Assembly: GCF_000336675.1 (NCBI RefSeq)
Contig: NZ_AOMB01000005.1
Span: 157,920-221,919 of the forward strand
From: Halococcus hamelinensis 100A6
GTDB taxonomy: Archaea; Halobacteriota; Halobacteria; Halobacteriales; Halococcaceae
Reading direction: 5' to 3'
DNA length: 64,000 bases
Part shown: one piece after another, positions 63,101 through 64,000 of the stretch
Position numbering within the stretch: the stretch's first letter is position 1
Layout of the letters: every line of letters starts with the position of its first letter
Translations under genes and position numbers: made by a program
Notes under the pieces: model-generated
Told to the model about the DNA's origin: nothing
Seen by the model: the letters and a program-made list of their open reading frames with translations, nothing else
Database searches by the model: none

Positions 63101-63778
63101 TCACTTGTCGCTGCTATCATCCGTGTACTCATTGGGGTGGTCTTCCCGGGTGGCTTCCAATTGCTGGTCAGCGATTACAGTCGCTGATAGCACCGAATCG
63201 ATCATTCCTTTCAACCTGACTGCCTGCTCCATATCTGGCTCGTTCTCGTTGATGTGAGCACCGTCGTTCCCCAGATCTTTCACACCGTTGAGCGACTTAC
63301 GGAGTTTCTCGTTGATCTCGCCTTCGTCCTTCAACTTTTGGAGCATCTTGTAGATACTCATGTTATCATCGACTTCAGCGATGTCGTAGTGGATTGCGAT
63401 TGCGTGAATAGTTTTCCTGAAAAGAGTCGCGGCTCCACTCGGTGCTTCGGCGGAGATGCACCGTAGTGCTTCTTGATAGTATCTGTTCACGAAGTCAGGC
63501 ACGTCATCGACGCCTTGTACTGAGGGACTAGGATACAACTTTGCTGTATGTGAGCCTGTACTATATGCTAGTGCCAGAACTGCATGGCAATTGTCGCATC
63601 TGACTGGCGCCGAGTACCCGATAGTACTACTGCTCTCCCCCGCCGACATCTGACGCAATCCGACTGTAGTGCTGCAGTGAGGACACTTTCCTCTACCCAC
63701 GACAGAGCCGACAAGCCGCTCTGCTCCAAAATTCCCCCCACGCCCAAGTTCAGTGGTTCGTACTGTGATCTTAGCCAT
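63101..63778 (-). CDS. DUF4145-domain protein with zinc ribbon
   Basis: 225 residues. N-terminal zinc ribbon (CPHC ... CDNC, residues 32-65), then the DUF4145 helical domain: RYYQEALRCISAEAPSGAATLFRKTIHAIAIHYDI, MLQKLKDEGEINEKLRKSLNGVKDLGNDGAH. DUF4145 occurs in mobile and defence-associated contexts (sometimes fused to restriction or nuclease modules). DNA is clearly AT-richer than the chromosome around it, and it abuts a viral fragment, so it was probably acquired. ATG 63778. Function unknown. Confidence 0.82.
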   Translation of the reverse strand: MAKITVRTTELGRGGNFGAERLVGSVVGRGKCPHCSTTVGLRQMSAGESSSTIGYSAPVRCDNCHAVLALAYSTGSHTAKLYPSPSVQGVDDVPDFVNRYYQEALRCISAEAPSGAATLFRKTIHAIAIHYDIAEVDDNMSIYKMLQKLKDEGEINEKLRKSLNGVKDLGNDGAHINENEPDMEQAVRLKGMIDSVLSATVIADQQLEATREDHPNEYTDDSSDK

Positions 63779-64000
63779 ATTTTCACATATTGTCTTTAGC
63801 CTATAGCCTTTTGCTCAAAAACCACTAAGCGTCCGCCCGCGCGCTTGCATCATTCGTACCGCTCTCGACTGCCCAGCGACGGGTATACCAGACCTCACAG
63901 TCGAGCAGAACTCTGGGTTCGTGGCGCACGCGAGCCCCGACTAAGACGACGACGGCCCGTTACAGGTGCGCGGCATCGCTCTCAGAAAGGGCGTTGCCCA
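63779..64000. other. Intergenic end of window
   Basis: AT-rich to about 63830 (probable promoter of the DUF4145 gene), then high GC again. No gene, tRNA or repeat recognised; the window ends here. Confidence 0.5.

Overview
This window is a gene-dense piece of a high-GC, salt-in haloarchaeal chromosome (class Halobacteria). The evidence is the strongly acidic proteome, many TATA-like boxes 25-30 nt upstream of start codons (leaderless mRNAs), the halophilic-type isocitrate lyase/malate synthase pair, DNA gyrase plus topoisomerase VI side by side, archaeal RNase P subunit Rnp4, ABCE1, archaemetzincin and an F420-dependent reductase. I cannot fix the genus. No rRNA, tRNA or CRISPR array was seen.

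Layout. 1-12 kb: UlaG-like metallo-beta-lactamase hydrolase, a coiled-coil protein, aceA-aceB (glyoxylate shunt), a beta-helix protein, a small wHTH regulator, a PurM-fold protein and the gnd-rpiA pentose phosphate pair. 12-28 kb: carbon uptake and oxidation. SDR, lactonase-like MBL protein, enolase-superfamily dehydratase, FAH-family enzyme and aldehyde dehydrogenase together look like an oxidative sugar-acid route. They are followed by galactonate dehydratase, two fused FAD/Fe-S lactate or glycolate dehydrogenases and a lactate permease. 28-33 kb: cupin, NADP oxidoreductase, two GT4 glycosyltransferases, rnp4-yhbY-mscS and a second small wHTH. 33.4-34.5 kb: a MarR-like/PemK toxin-antitoxin pair enclosed by 41-bp direct repeats. 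34.6-45 kb: EMC6-like, ABCE1, an arylsulfotransferase-like membrane protein, archaemetzincin, UPF0146, HAD, UspA, F420:NADP reductase, a Rieske fusion protein, VIT1 and DUF211. 45-54 kb: dnaK, grpE, the XPB/DUF790 repair pair, a split NSUN-type RNA methyltransferase and a PAC2 protein. 54-63 kb: gyrA, gyrB and the divergent top6B-top6A. 62.9-64 kb: an AT-richer accessory end with a viral MuF-like fragment and a DUF4145 gene.

The most unusual content is a family of 300-400 bp intergenic repeats (six copies: 1, 14.7, 41.3, 44.0, 54.2 and 57.0 kb). All five complete copies begin exactly at the TAA stop of a gene, in that gene's orientation, and share an ordered set of blocks and hairpins whose stems differ in sequence but stay paired. 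Related short palindromic DNA appears inside two reading frames as in-frame inserts (FAD/Fe-S dehydrogenase at 22.9 kb and Rieske protein at 42.1 kb). I know of no named family matching this, but I could not search.
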